Shown one piece after another: positions 46,827-55,893 of a DNA stretch of 64,000 nucleotides. A program made the position numbers and the translations under genes. Below the pieces are notes generated by a model. The model saw only the letters and a program-made list of their open reading frames with translations. It was not told the origin of the DNA and searched no databases. The DNA lies in the NCBI GenBank assembly GCA_002989075.1, contig PSQN01000007.1, forward strand, positions 1,182,206 to 1,246,205. Reading direction: 5' to 3'. Numbering within the stretch: the stretch's first letter is position 1; the number at the start of each line of letters is the position of its first letter. The DNA comes from Arthonia radiata. Its lineage: Eukaryota > Ascomycota > Arthoniomycetes > Arthoniales > Arthoniaceae.

Positions 46827-47047
46827 AAACTGAACAGGTGAGATGGAGCGGATGATATACATCTATCAACAAAGATGTACATACGTACAGATGTACAGAA
46901 AACTCGTAAACGTGAATGTGCCTCCAAGCTTTTTCGCACTGTGAACCATGTCTCAAACGAACCAGAATATTGTCATGCGTCGTGAGTCGTCAACGGCCGT
47001 ACCCGTCCTCCTTCTCAACCCCATATATCTTGTGCGCCAAACCATAC

Positions 47048-50000
47048 CTACTCATCCCTCCCCTTCCTCCTCCAACGCCACCGGCCCTCCTTTTCCCTCT
47101 TCCCACCCGGCGTGCCCAGATCCCCCAATACCTGCCTCCCCTTATCACTTCCCCCGTCATTCCCCAGAACCGTCCCTTTACCCCTTCGCAGATCCCTGCG
47201 CTCAATCCCAGGAAGGTACTCGCCACTGATATCCCGCATCGTCCTGATCACGAAAGCGCGCCCATCTTCATCACTATCCTCACCGTCCGTCGTCGGCGCC
47301 GAGCTGAATGTCACCCCAACATTGTTCGCCCCATTCAGCGTATTGCCCAGGATTGCACTGCCAGGCAGAGCGCTCCCGCTCATAGCATGGCTCCCAGAAA
47401 ACGAGTGCGTGCCGCTCAGCTGCGCAGCGCTTGCCACGCCCCTCGTGATGACAGGCTGACTCGCCGTCCGTGGCCGCGGACTATACTGCCGTTGCACCGG
47501 CGTTGACAGCGGCCGCGGCGGTGGCGTGAGATCCACGGGTGCTGGCTTCTGCTTAGACTTGCGCCTGGACAGCGATTTGACGCTCGAGCGTTTCCGGTCG
47601 GATGGATCGCTCTTAGCTTCTGAGCTCGCGCCCCTCCGTACAGAGCCACCCGCTCTTTCGAGCTCGCCGCGGCGGTCCGGTGTTGAGCCCACAGAGCCGC
47701 CTTTAATACTGACGGGTGATGACCCGGTCAGTGGAATCACCGGGGCGTTATTGACGCCCCAGAAGTTCTCTGGCGCCGTCTCCATTCGTTCGGCGGTGGC
47801 GACCCATTTGTGCGCCAGACCGGCGGGGACACGCTCAGAGCGGTCTGCGGCATGCCAGGCGGCGCGGGTGCGTTGGCGTAAGGAGAGGCAGGCGTCGTGG
47901 AAGCGGGCGAGGTCGCCGGTGAGGCTGTTCGAGAGCTTGGAGCCGGTAGAGGTGCCGATAGGTACGTTCTGCGAGTCTTTGATGCCTTCGAGCCAGATGT
48001 CGACGAGGGTCGCGAGATTGCGGGCGCGGTCGATGAGGTATGGAAGACTGGGGAAGCCCTCGCGTGAGGGGAGCGGTAGCTTCTGGAAGATCATAATGGG
48101 CGCGGCATACGAGGTAGGTAAAGGATCGGCAGGCTCATCCGTGCGGATTCCGCAGATGTCGTCGATGAATTTCTTGAAGCCCTGGCGGTTGTTGGAGAGG
48201 AAGGTGTTCATGGGTGCCATCCATGGCTCTTTGCTACCGAATGTAGTCATAGAGGCTAGTCCGTTAAGAGACTTGGCAATGAGAATGAAGGTGCGTTGAG
48301 CGCGCGGCGAGGGTGAGATGTTGAGAAGGCCGAATAGGTGGGGGTTCAGGACGGCGGCGCAGAAAAAGCGCAGGAAGAGAAAGCCAGAGACCGACGAGTA
48401 TGTAACGCTGCGCATATGATCACCGTACCGGTCGTTGGCGCAAGCGCGTATATGGCGGAAGATGGTGCGCAATTCGCCGGGGCAATTGTGCGCGCTCTTC
48501 CTGATGCGCTCCCAGAGGTTCCAAGTGGCATTCAAGAGGCGTTTCCACGCTTTCTGGACATCGTAGCCAGGCGCCGTGCGGGAAGGGTCAACCTCGCAGT
48601 CAACGTCATTGATAGCGATTTGCCGAAGCATGCCGCCGATGGTCTCGTCAAGATAGGTGCGACCAATGCGACGCATGTGGAAGTCGAGCGCCTTGCTGAG
48701 CAAAGTATTGCCACGGAAGAGCAGGTTTGCTTCCTGCGTGGCAGACTTGTTGAGCTCGCGGACCATGTCTTCGCGATTGCCTGGAATGTGGATCGGCGCC
48801 AAAGACTCATGAGATTCACGCGAGTCGAGTCGGTGGGTGAAGCGGGTGCGGCTGATGGCTTGTTCGCGGACCCCGTCAACCTCTTCCTCAGCGAGCGCCA
48901 TGAGCCAGTCGGGGGCTTGACCCGATACTTGGAAGATGTTGAGGAGGCACACGGAAAGGCGATTGAGCTCCAACGGTATGCGCTCGTAGATCTGCAATGT
49001 CAAGGCATTCGAGAAGTCGTGGACCAAGTTAGAGATCGCATCGTACTCGCGATCCATGAGTACTGTGTCTTCCTCTTGACGAATCTTCACAGACACCTCG
49101 CCAACAGTGCTTCCAATGTCGTCTGTGAGCGGGTGCCAGGACTCTACGTCCACTCCACTTGACAGCATTGACGTCTCGATCAAGGCTTCGCCAAAGGTTT
49201 CGAACGGTGCGGTCGAAGGCTGTTCGCCAGCTCTCGATCTGTTTTGCCTTTGACTCTCACTGCCAAGGTTTGATGCTGTTGATTTGCCATCGGAAGAAAG
49301 ACTGGGATCCTGCCATTTGAGCCTGACGGCGATACTGGACAAGGCGGTGGCGAAGTCAAAGAAGTCAAACATCTCATACCAGATAGGCTCCACTGACTGA
49401 TTCTTGACGGTCGATTTTGCCTTCACTTGACCATCAAGCAATATCTCCACGCAGTAATTTGCAGGCACGGACTGCCTCCGGTCGCTGCCTCCTCCATCAG
49501 GGCCGCCGTCGTCGAAATAGTTCCTGACATGTACCTTTGCCTCATTCAGTCGGAGGTGCAGAGATCGTTCCAGTCGGAAGAACATGGGCGTCGCTGGCGG
49601 TTCAAGGCCGGGCAAAATGCCAACGTCCAAAGGAGAGCCGGTAGCTTGCATGCGGTTGGTACCGTACAATTCGGGAATTGCATGTGACCTCATCAAGACG
49701 AACCAAACCTCATACAGCTCGCGAGATTCAAAGGACAGGTAGATCGGTCGCAGCCTGGAGCACGCGGTCGTAGATTGAGCATACTGAGGGTAGATGGCCA
49801 CCACACAGTCTGCGCCTAGTACCGAAGGACCCAAACGCTGTATCGCACTGCGAGGGAGTTCGTCCAGGTGTACCGTCCCCAGAAATTCGAGCTCTTTTGA
49901 CATCAGACGGAGTTCGCCCTTCGCATTGAGCAAGCAGGACACGCATATCCACTTCGTCTTTTGCACGCGCGCTGCCGCTGGTGAGGCCCCAGGCTGTCTT

Positions 50001-51208
50001 ATCTCTTCTATCTCGACCATGACAGCGTTCCCTACCTTTCTGATAGGGTTCGATAGCGGTCCAGAATCCAGGACCGGCAGGAAATTCGAAATTTGCCGAA
50101 TGAGGTCCGGGCGCTGCTGCTCTCGTCGATCTGTTAATTGCTGACCAGGCTGAACAGATGTCCAGCAAAGTAATGCAGCAAACCACGCGTTGAGATATTG
50201 ACTGCTTGCAGGACGAAGCTGGAGCGTTTCATAACTATTCATGGCCGTAAGATGTAAGACGACAGCTCGCAAGTCAGAATGCAGCACTGCCTGAACAGTG
50301 CATTTGCGGAGATCTTGCATCAAGCAGAATATTTCGGCTTCCTCGTTGCTCTGGCTGCATAGACTCCCAGATTCGACGTCAATGAAGCAATGCGACTGTG
50401 CCCAAGCTTGATTGACAACCTGACGGAAGTGTAGATGCCCTTGCATACGTCCACGCGTAGTCCGCATGAGCTGCAACATCTTTCGGGGGTCAACAATGGG
50501 TGCTGGACGACCATCCTCCGCAGCGGCTGTGGTCAAGTCATCTTTCGGGTGCGCATTAGGCGGGAGACTTGTCTCGAAGCCATTCTCCTCTTGCAGTGAT
50601 GTTGCTGGTCGCGCCCTAGTTGATGTCCGCCTCGAGCATGCATCGACGGGCAGAGAAGCGCGCGGGTCCCATGGGCTTTTGTTCTCAGGTATGACTGTGA
50701 TCGACTTTCTGTTCGCCTTCTTGTCTGATCGCGGCCGCTCAGAGGATGGCCGAAAGGCATACCGCTCAGAGTCGACAGGTGTTTTCGGCGTGCGAGGCGA
50801 GTCGTGACCTGAGCGCTGGCTCTTATGGACATCGTCGTCCTGATACCGCAGCTTGCTACTTATACTCAAAGTCCGATCATTTGCTTTTGTTTGCGAGGTC
50901 TGTCGCCGGAAATCATTGCGGGTCGCGGACCGAGCCGGCGGTTCCACAGAAAGTTCTGAGAATGACTGCGTCAGCTCTGGTGAGGTGGGCTGAGACGAGT
51001 CTGAAGATAGGTGCCAAGCTCGAGAAGCTGAAGTGGTTGTCGGGCGGATGCTCCCGGACTCGCTGCGAATGGACAGAGCCTTTCGTTTGCCTGGTTTCGA
51101 GTATTGTGTGTCTCGAGTAGGGCTGGTGTCCTCGGAAGACGTTCTTGTGTCACAGTGTGCGCCTCTCCGATACGCCGTGCTCAGCCTGCTAGCTCTTTCC
51201 CAATCCAT
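47048..51208 (-). CDS. bud2: Bud2/Cla2-like RasGAP (GTPase-activating protein for a Ras/Rap-type GTPase)
   Basis: The protein should speed GTP hydrolysis by a small Ras-family GTPase; yeast Bud2 acts on Rsr1 in polarity and bud-site choice. One exon from ATG 51208 gives 1386 residues; the frame extends further up but has no earlier ATG. A disordered Ser/Arg-rich N-terminus (about 240 residues) is followed by a PH-like region (RGRMQGHLHFRQVVNQAWAQ, then YLNAWFAALLCW). Next is a C2-like region (RLNEAKVHVRNYFDD, SVEPIWYEMFDFFDF) and a RasGAP domain. The arginine finger is Arg832 in NLLFRGNTLLSKALD. The second signature is SGFLFLRFFCAAVLNPHLFG; the usual 'CPAILNP' reads CAAVLNP here. The tail is basic, Pro/Ser-rich and ends GRWRWRRKGRDE. 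GAP identity is firm; the partner GTPase is by homology. Confidence 0.87.
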   Translation of the reverse strand: MDWERASRLSTAYRRGAHCDTRTSSEDTSPTRDTQYSKPGKRKALSIRSESGSIRPTTTSASRAWHLSSDSSQPTSPELTQSFSELSVEPPARSATRNDFRRQTSQTKANDRTLSISSKLRYQDDDVHKSQRSGHDSPRTPKTPVDSERYAFRPSSERPRSDKKANRKSITVIPENKSPWDPRASLPVDACSRRTSTRARPATSLQEENGFETSLPPNAHPKDDLTTAAAEDGRPAPIVDPRKMLQLMRTTRGRMQGHLHFRQVVNQAWAQSHCFIDVESGSLCSQSNEEAEIFCLMQDLRKCTVQAVLHSDLRAVVLHLTAMNSYETLQLRPASSQYLNAWFAALLCWTSVQPGQQLTDRREQQRPDLIRQISNFLPVLDSGPLSNPIRKVGNAVMVEIEEIRQPGASPAAARVQKTKWICVSCLLNAKGELRLMSKELEFLGTVHLDELPRSAIQRLGPSVLGADCVVAIYPQYAQSTTACSRLRPIYLSFESRELYEVWFVLMRSHAIPELYGTNRMQATGSPLDVGILPGLEPPATPMFFRLERSLHLRLNEAKVHVRNYFDDGGPDGGGSDRRQSVPANYCVEILLDGQVKAKSTVKNQSVEPIWYEMFDFFDFATALSSIAVRLKWQDPSLSSDGKSTASNLGSESQRQNRSRAGEQPSTAPFETFGEALIETSMLSSGVDVESWHPLTDDIGSTVGEVSVKIRQEEDTVLMDREYDAISNLVHDFSNALTLQIYERIPLELNRLSVCLLNIFQVSGQAPDWLMALAEEEVDGVREQAISRTRFTHRLDSRESHESLAPIHIPGNREDMVRELNKSATQEANLLFRGNTLLSKALDFHMRRIGRTYLDETIGGMLRQIAINDVDCEVDPSRTAPGYDVQKAWKRLLNATWNLWERIRKSAHNCPGELRTIFRHIRACANDRYGDHMRSVTYSSVSGFLFLRFFCAAVLNPHLFGLLNISPSPRAQRTFILIAKSLNGLASMTTFGSKEPWMAPMNTFLSNNRQGFKKFIDDICGIRTDEPADPLPTSYAAPIMIFQKLPLPSREGFPSLPYLIDRARNLATLVDIWLEGIKDSQNVPIGTSTGSKLSNSLTGDLARFHDACLSLRQRTRAAWHAADRSERVPAGLAHKWVATAERMETAPENFWGVNNAPVIPLTGSSPVSIKGGSVGSTPDRRGELERAGGSVRRGASSEAKSDPSDRKRSSVKSLSRRKSKQKPAPVDLTPPPRPLSTPVQRQYSPRPRTASQPVITRGVASAAQLSGTHSFSGSHAMSGSALPGSAILGNTLNGANNVGVTFSSAPTTDGEDSDEDGRAFVIRTMRDISGEYLPGIERRDLRRGKGTVLGNDGGSDKGRQVLGDLGTPGGKREKEGRWRWRRKGRDE

Positions 51209-52088
51209 CTCCTGCCGGCGCGAGGCCAATGCCAACTAGCCGGTCGATTTCTGGTCGTTCGCATGGGTACACGCAGAAGAGACGGCTGAGTGGAGGATAG
51301 CTGCGGGCCGTTTTATGTCAAGTCGTCGTACCTTTGAAAGATTGGATTCGGTCAAACGGGGGAATGAGCAACGATGATAGATAGGGGTGGAGGCATTGCT
51401 GGGCGCGTGCAGGCTGTCACAGCATCAAGAGATGCCTCTGCATGAGAATTGGCAGTTTGCACAGCGCGACGCGATCTGGATGTGCGATAGGATTGCGCTC
51501 ATGCAGGGCCGAGTGGCGAATTGAAGCAAGTCCCACGCTTGTTACGCGCTAATGGAGACAGCACGTTGGAGCACAAAAACCGAAAATTGCCAGGGGCCTG
51601 TCATCGGAAGTCAGCGAGCGCGTTAGGGTGTTGAGAGAGCAGAGATGAGCTGTGAGGATGAGCCGTGAGCCAGGCAGGTGGGAGTGCTTCAACTGCTCAA
51701 GGGTGTCGGTCGAGGGCGCCTCTTTTGGTTGGAGATCGGCAGGCACCGACTCTCGTCCTTTCCGCGATATGACTCGCAACATGCCTCCGCTTTCTAGGCT
51801 ATTGTTCACGAAGCATTCTGTATGCGCATTCTGTACCAACATCTCTCCTTACCAGAATGCCAGAATGAGATGCGATGCGCTGTATTATGTGAGTGCGTAT
51901 GTATGTATGTACAGGCGGACAGCTGCGGCCAAACCACGCCGAAGCAGCCAGATCGCCATCCACTACTCGTACATCCACGGAAACCCAAACCCTTCCTGCA
52001 CTAGGATCATATGCGAACAGATGTAGTGCTGTACTTTTCGAGATGCTGACCATCAATCCCGCTCCTCAGACAGCTCTTGACAGCCGCC
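51209..52088. other. Intergenic; RasGAP promoter region and GrpE 3' flank
   Basis: 880 bp. The only open frames (for example 51652-52026) lack motifs. A short (tatg)n-like stretch lies near 51899-51910. Confidence 0.5.
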
Positions 52089-53152
52089 CTAGGAGTTCTT
52101 CACCACGCCGACCTTCGGTGCACGTATAACTCTCCCGTTCAATGTGAAGCCCTTCTGTACCGTATGGAATACGGTCCCATCCTCTTTGTCTGGCTGCGGC
52201 GCTTGGAAGGACGCCTCGTGCAGATTGGGATCAAACTTTTCCGCGTTCTCTGAAGGGTCAAATCGCTCCAGGCCGTGTTTCCGTAACGTGCTCATCAGTA
52301 TTGACGATGTCATCTGCAGTCCACCATGAAGCTCACGAAGCTCCTTGTACTGGTCTGGTGTGTCTGCGCTCACTCCTTCGAGCTTCGCCACCTTGTCTGC
52401 TGGGACATTCGCGAGCGCTAGGTCGAGATTGTCGATGGACTCAACAAGGTCCTTGGCAAACTTTTGTATTGCAAAGTCTTTGGCGGCCTGCTGTTCTCTC
52501 CGTGATCGCTCTTGCAGGTTCCTGAAGTCAGCGACGGATCGTAGGTACTTGTCCTGTGGATGTGTATGTCAGCATGCTTGTTCTGTAGCTGTCACCAGTG
52601 CGCCTGACACTCTTGACATTGTTGGCTGGTGGTATGCCTGCTCGAGATCCTACAAACAAGATGCGCCGTGATGATCTGTAGGCAGATCGTCTGGAGCTCA
52701 GCGCATCTGTCCAGCTTGTCCAGATTATTGGCATCCGAAAGCAGGCGCGAGGTCTTTGGCCTCTGTAGTCTTTCCGGAGAGGCGGACAGTCTCCTCACGC
52801 AATCGAGAAACGAAACATAGTCCAAACTTACCTTCAACTCAATGATCTCGCGCTCCTTAGCCTGCAACTCCTTCTTGGCCGGGTCTTCATTCTCTCCCTG
52901 CGCTGATTGAGATTGCTCCGCCTTGGACTCTTCCGGCTGCGCAGCCTCTGCCGTGGACGAACTCCACCTCGCCAATATTCTTGCTCTTTGCGGTTGGGGT
53001 ATTCTCGAAGACAGGTAACTAGAGGATGATGTTCTGCGTGCAATTGAGAGCTCGCCGGGAAATGCGGAGGCGAACTTTCGAGAGGGTTGAAGATTTACTG
53101 CGCAGCGGGAGCATGCTTGCCGCGTAGAGCTGATGAGGCTTTGTCGGATCAT
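52089..53152 (-). CDS. mge1: Mitochondrial GrpE nucleotide-exchange factor (Mge1)
   Basis: Mge1 releases ADP from mitochondrial Hsp70 (Ssc1) in the matrix and so drives protein import and folding. Two exons (53152-52832, 52553-52089) give 261 residues. The N-terminus is a presequence rich in Arg and Ser without acids (MIRQSLISSTRQACSRC, ..RKFASAFPGELSIARRTSS). A charged linker leads to the coiled coil (KKELQAKEREIIELK/DKYLR), SVADFRNLQERSRREQQAAK and DFAIQKFAKDLVESIDNLDL. The beta-domain follows, with FDPNLHEASFQAPQPDKEDG, VFHTVQKGFTLNGRVIRAPK and VGVVKNS. The intron (donor gtaagt, acceptor ccacag) is 278 bp, unusually long here. The joined sequence ELK/DKYLRS matches the family, so no exon is missing. 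Confidence 0.92.
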
Positions 53153-53411
53153 TATAATAGTTTGTTGAGAGTAGTGAAGGGGAATCAGGAAGTCGAGAGG
53201 ATAGAGGCAACAGAATTTGGTGATGACAGCAGTCTCCAAAAAATGTTTCCATGGGCAGGGTTTCCAGATCCGCGAGTCAGGACAGTCATTTCGACGGCGT
53301 ACATGTTTAACAACATTCTGTACTCGGTAGAAAAGTGTAACATGGAGGAAGTCAGATGATGAATGAAGGGTGACATGCCCTTACGCGTCGATTTCGGAGA
53401 CCGCAAGATAT

Positions 53412-54467
53412 TTATATAATGCCAGGTATCATCGCAAAGCGTTTCTTGCCGTACTTGTGCCCGAACTCTTGACGGTACCGCTTCTCCTTCTTCCGCGCCC
53501 ATACTGCCATTTGATAGAATGCAAAAGCCAGAAACACCACCGTGCTCAAGCTTCGATTCGCTGCGAAGATACCCAGCCATGCCAGAGTTTCGAAGAAATA
53601 GTTTGGACATGTCACGGGGACGAGATTGAAGACACCGCCCTTGGGAATACCGCGTTCCTTTCCACCCTCACTTCTGAGGTTCTTCAGTGTCAAGTGCGCA
53701 GAGAGATTACCCAGCTCGCCAACGACGAACAGCGCTGTTGCCAGACCGAGCAGCCAGACGGGAGCGTCGCGAGACGTTGGCGAATACTGCGCCGGCGAGT
53801 ACGTGAACAGGGCAATATTCAGCCCGGCAAGTAGCCAATAGTGGGCCGAGTTCTTAAAGATGTTGAATACCGGCATAGTGGCCGAAGAGAATCGATGCAC
53901 GTATAAAGTCTCCAGCTCACGCTTAATGAAGTGCAGCGTAATGAACGCGAAGGACAGCTGCGCAGAGAGGGTCGGAGCTGGGAATGCAGCGGGGCGATTG
54001 GGGTTGCGATAGATATTTTGACGGAGAGCGAAGATGAGAGGGTGGATGAGGATGGGACCTAGGTATTCAATGAGGAACACTGTGCGCCAGGCGATTTGCG
54101 GTCCTGCGAAAGCTGTCAGCTTCTTCGAAGCATTGCGAAGAGATCCTATACGTACCAAGATCCTTGACGAAGATGGAGCTTTGGTCGAAGAGGCCGACAT
54201 CCTCGACGGTGACGTTCCTGGCATTCGGGATCGCGGCGCCATCGGAAGCTTTGGTGATGCGCAAGCGGTTGATTGGGAAGCGTGATTTGGCGGCGATGCG
54301 GAGGTAGATGTCATGCGTGTTATCTTCCCATTTGACGTACGTCTCTTCAGGCAGATTCTTGATAGGCTTCCCTAAATAGCAGGCATCAATGCTGAACAAC
54401 GGAGGCAGACACGTGGAAGATGATACGTACCTCGTGGGCGAACGTTAATGGACAAGGGTTTCGACAT
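53412..54467 (-). CDS. tsc13: Very-long-chain enoyl-CoA reductase (Tsc13)
   Basis: Tsc13 reduces trans-2-enoyl-CoA in the last step of each very-long-chain fatty-acid elongation cycle in the ER, feeding sphingolipid synthesis. Three exons (54467-54431, 54371-54156, 54103-53412) give 314 residues; both introns are phase 1 with gtacgt donors. The N-terminal ubiquitin-like part is MSKPLSINVRPRG/KPIKNLP, KWEDNTHDIYLRIAAKSRFP. Membrane helices begin at QIAWRTVFLIEYLGPILIHP. Conserved landmarks are LHFIKRELETLYVHRFSSAT, FNIFKNSAHYW and CPNYFFETLAWLGI, which carries the Tyr known to be needed in yeast Tsc13. The end RYRQEFGHKYGKKRFAMIPG is typical of this steroid-reductase-like fold. The gene is divergent from the Ppo gene across 1.4 kb. 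Confidence 0.93.
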
Positions 54468-55893
54468 GCTCGTCGATGAAATGTAGATCTATCGGCAAAG
54501 AAATGATTCAGCTCCAGCAACCGCAGCTGCTCTCGCAGTTGGGCGATACAACGTGTGAGGGCTCGAAGGAGGTGACGATCTTGTCACGGAGCTTTGAAGG
54601 ACGCCAGGCGAAGTCCGAAGCAGGGACCAATGAAATGTTGCAGGAGTTTGGAGCAGAATCACGGCCTTGGCGGTGCTCGCGGCAGAGCGGTGTGGCGCAC
54701 GGTCCATGGAGCTCTTAGCCTCTTTCTCAGCCCTAAACTGGACGCGGCTCCACTAGGAGTAGGCCTCGGTCCGGCGACCAGTCAATCCCTGGCTTGATTG
54801 CATTGGCCCTTGGCCCGCTTGCATCTATTTTTGCGCCCCAGATGCAAATGCAGACTTCGGAGTCCGGATGAGAATATCGCTTTCCTATTCCTCACGGTAC
54901 AATGAAGATAAGGTACTGCGTGCGGTCGACCATGATAGAGTTGGGGCCAGCCGGCTCGTGCGGCACAGCCCTTCTTCCCGGCTCTCCTGCAATCGGGTCT
55001 ATCAGATTCAACACGACAAAGGTCGATCCACGGCCAGAGCTCCTTGCAGACGAGCTTGAGCCGCCTGCCTGCCCCGTCGCTACCACTCGATGGCGCAACT
55101 CCTACATTTAGCGTGCTTTGGAAAATAAGCACGTCGACGGCTGTGTCTGCTTTGGGTCTTGTGTCGCTCTTTCCTTCACTGTAGGGCGACAAGGATACAT
55201 CTATACCGGCGGTGCTGACGGCTGACACCGGGCTAACGACGACTATCTTGGCTCACTCTCGCACTCAGCTGAAAGTCAACCTTGTGCACGTCAAATAAAA
55301 CAATGACCTCACCCACTTCCTTCTGTCTGCCTTCTCTGTGATCCGCGATGGACCGGTCAGGCAGACTGCGGCAGCGTTCATAGAAGAAAGACAGCTCACC
55401 TCCCAACTTCGAAACTCGCCGCCTACGATACTCCTTTCTCAACCTTCCAGTCTTGCTGTGCGCGTATCGTGTGCTTAGTCAAATGCACGAGTGCGATCAA
55501 TTACTGTATTGATAGCTTCTGGCCGTACCGTGGAATCAGAACAACAGCATTACGTGACATTTGATCTCGCGAGTTCATCATGGGTGTCAAACGAGGTATG
55601 ATATTACCTCTCCTCTTTCCAATTCTAGCTGTTGCGTTCCAAGAGCCAAAGAGACAGTGGTGCGCCAGAATTCGATGTCGAGAGCGTGCTTATATCGCGT
55701 TAAGATGTGGGTGACTATCGGTGTTTCCGAAAGCGCCCCAAGTGTTGAGGTGAAAGACGTGAAGGTGGTGAAGGTGGCGATGGTTTGGCACTGTGAGGGA
55801 AAAGTCACGCCCTTACTGCACCCCCCGCAACTCCACCACGTACACCAAATACGCGCTGTTTGACGCGCTCTCCTCATCAAAATTCACGATCCC
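54468..55893. promoter_or_regulatory. Divergent promoter region of tsc13 and the ppo gene
   Basis: 1.4 kb between divergent starts. A minus frame at 54782-55228 reads somewhat protein-like but has no ATG and no splice support. I see no gene; the ppo leader likely occupies the right part. Confidence 0.45.

Larger units (their letters stand above)
46098..47047. other. Intergenic between the kinase relic and the RasGAP gene
   Basis: Contains the two minisatellites listed separately; otherwise no gene is seen. It forms the right edge of the gene-poor island. Confidence 0.5.

Noticed and set aside
52554-52831. The open frame inside the long GrpE intron as an extra exon
   Set aside because: The flanking exons join to a perfect family match (ELK/DKYLRS); the intron frame has no homology and ends in a stop.
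54782-55228. 148-codon minus-strand frame upstream of ppo
   Set aside because: No ATG start and no upstream exon that fits.
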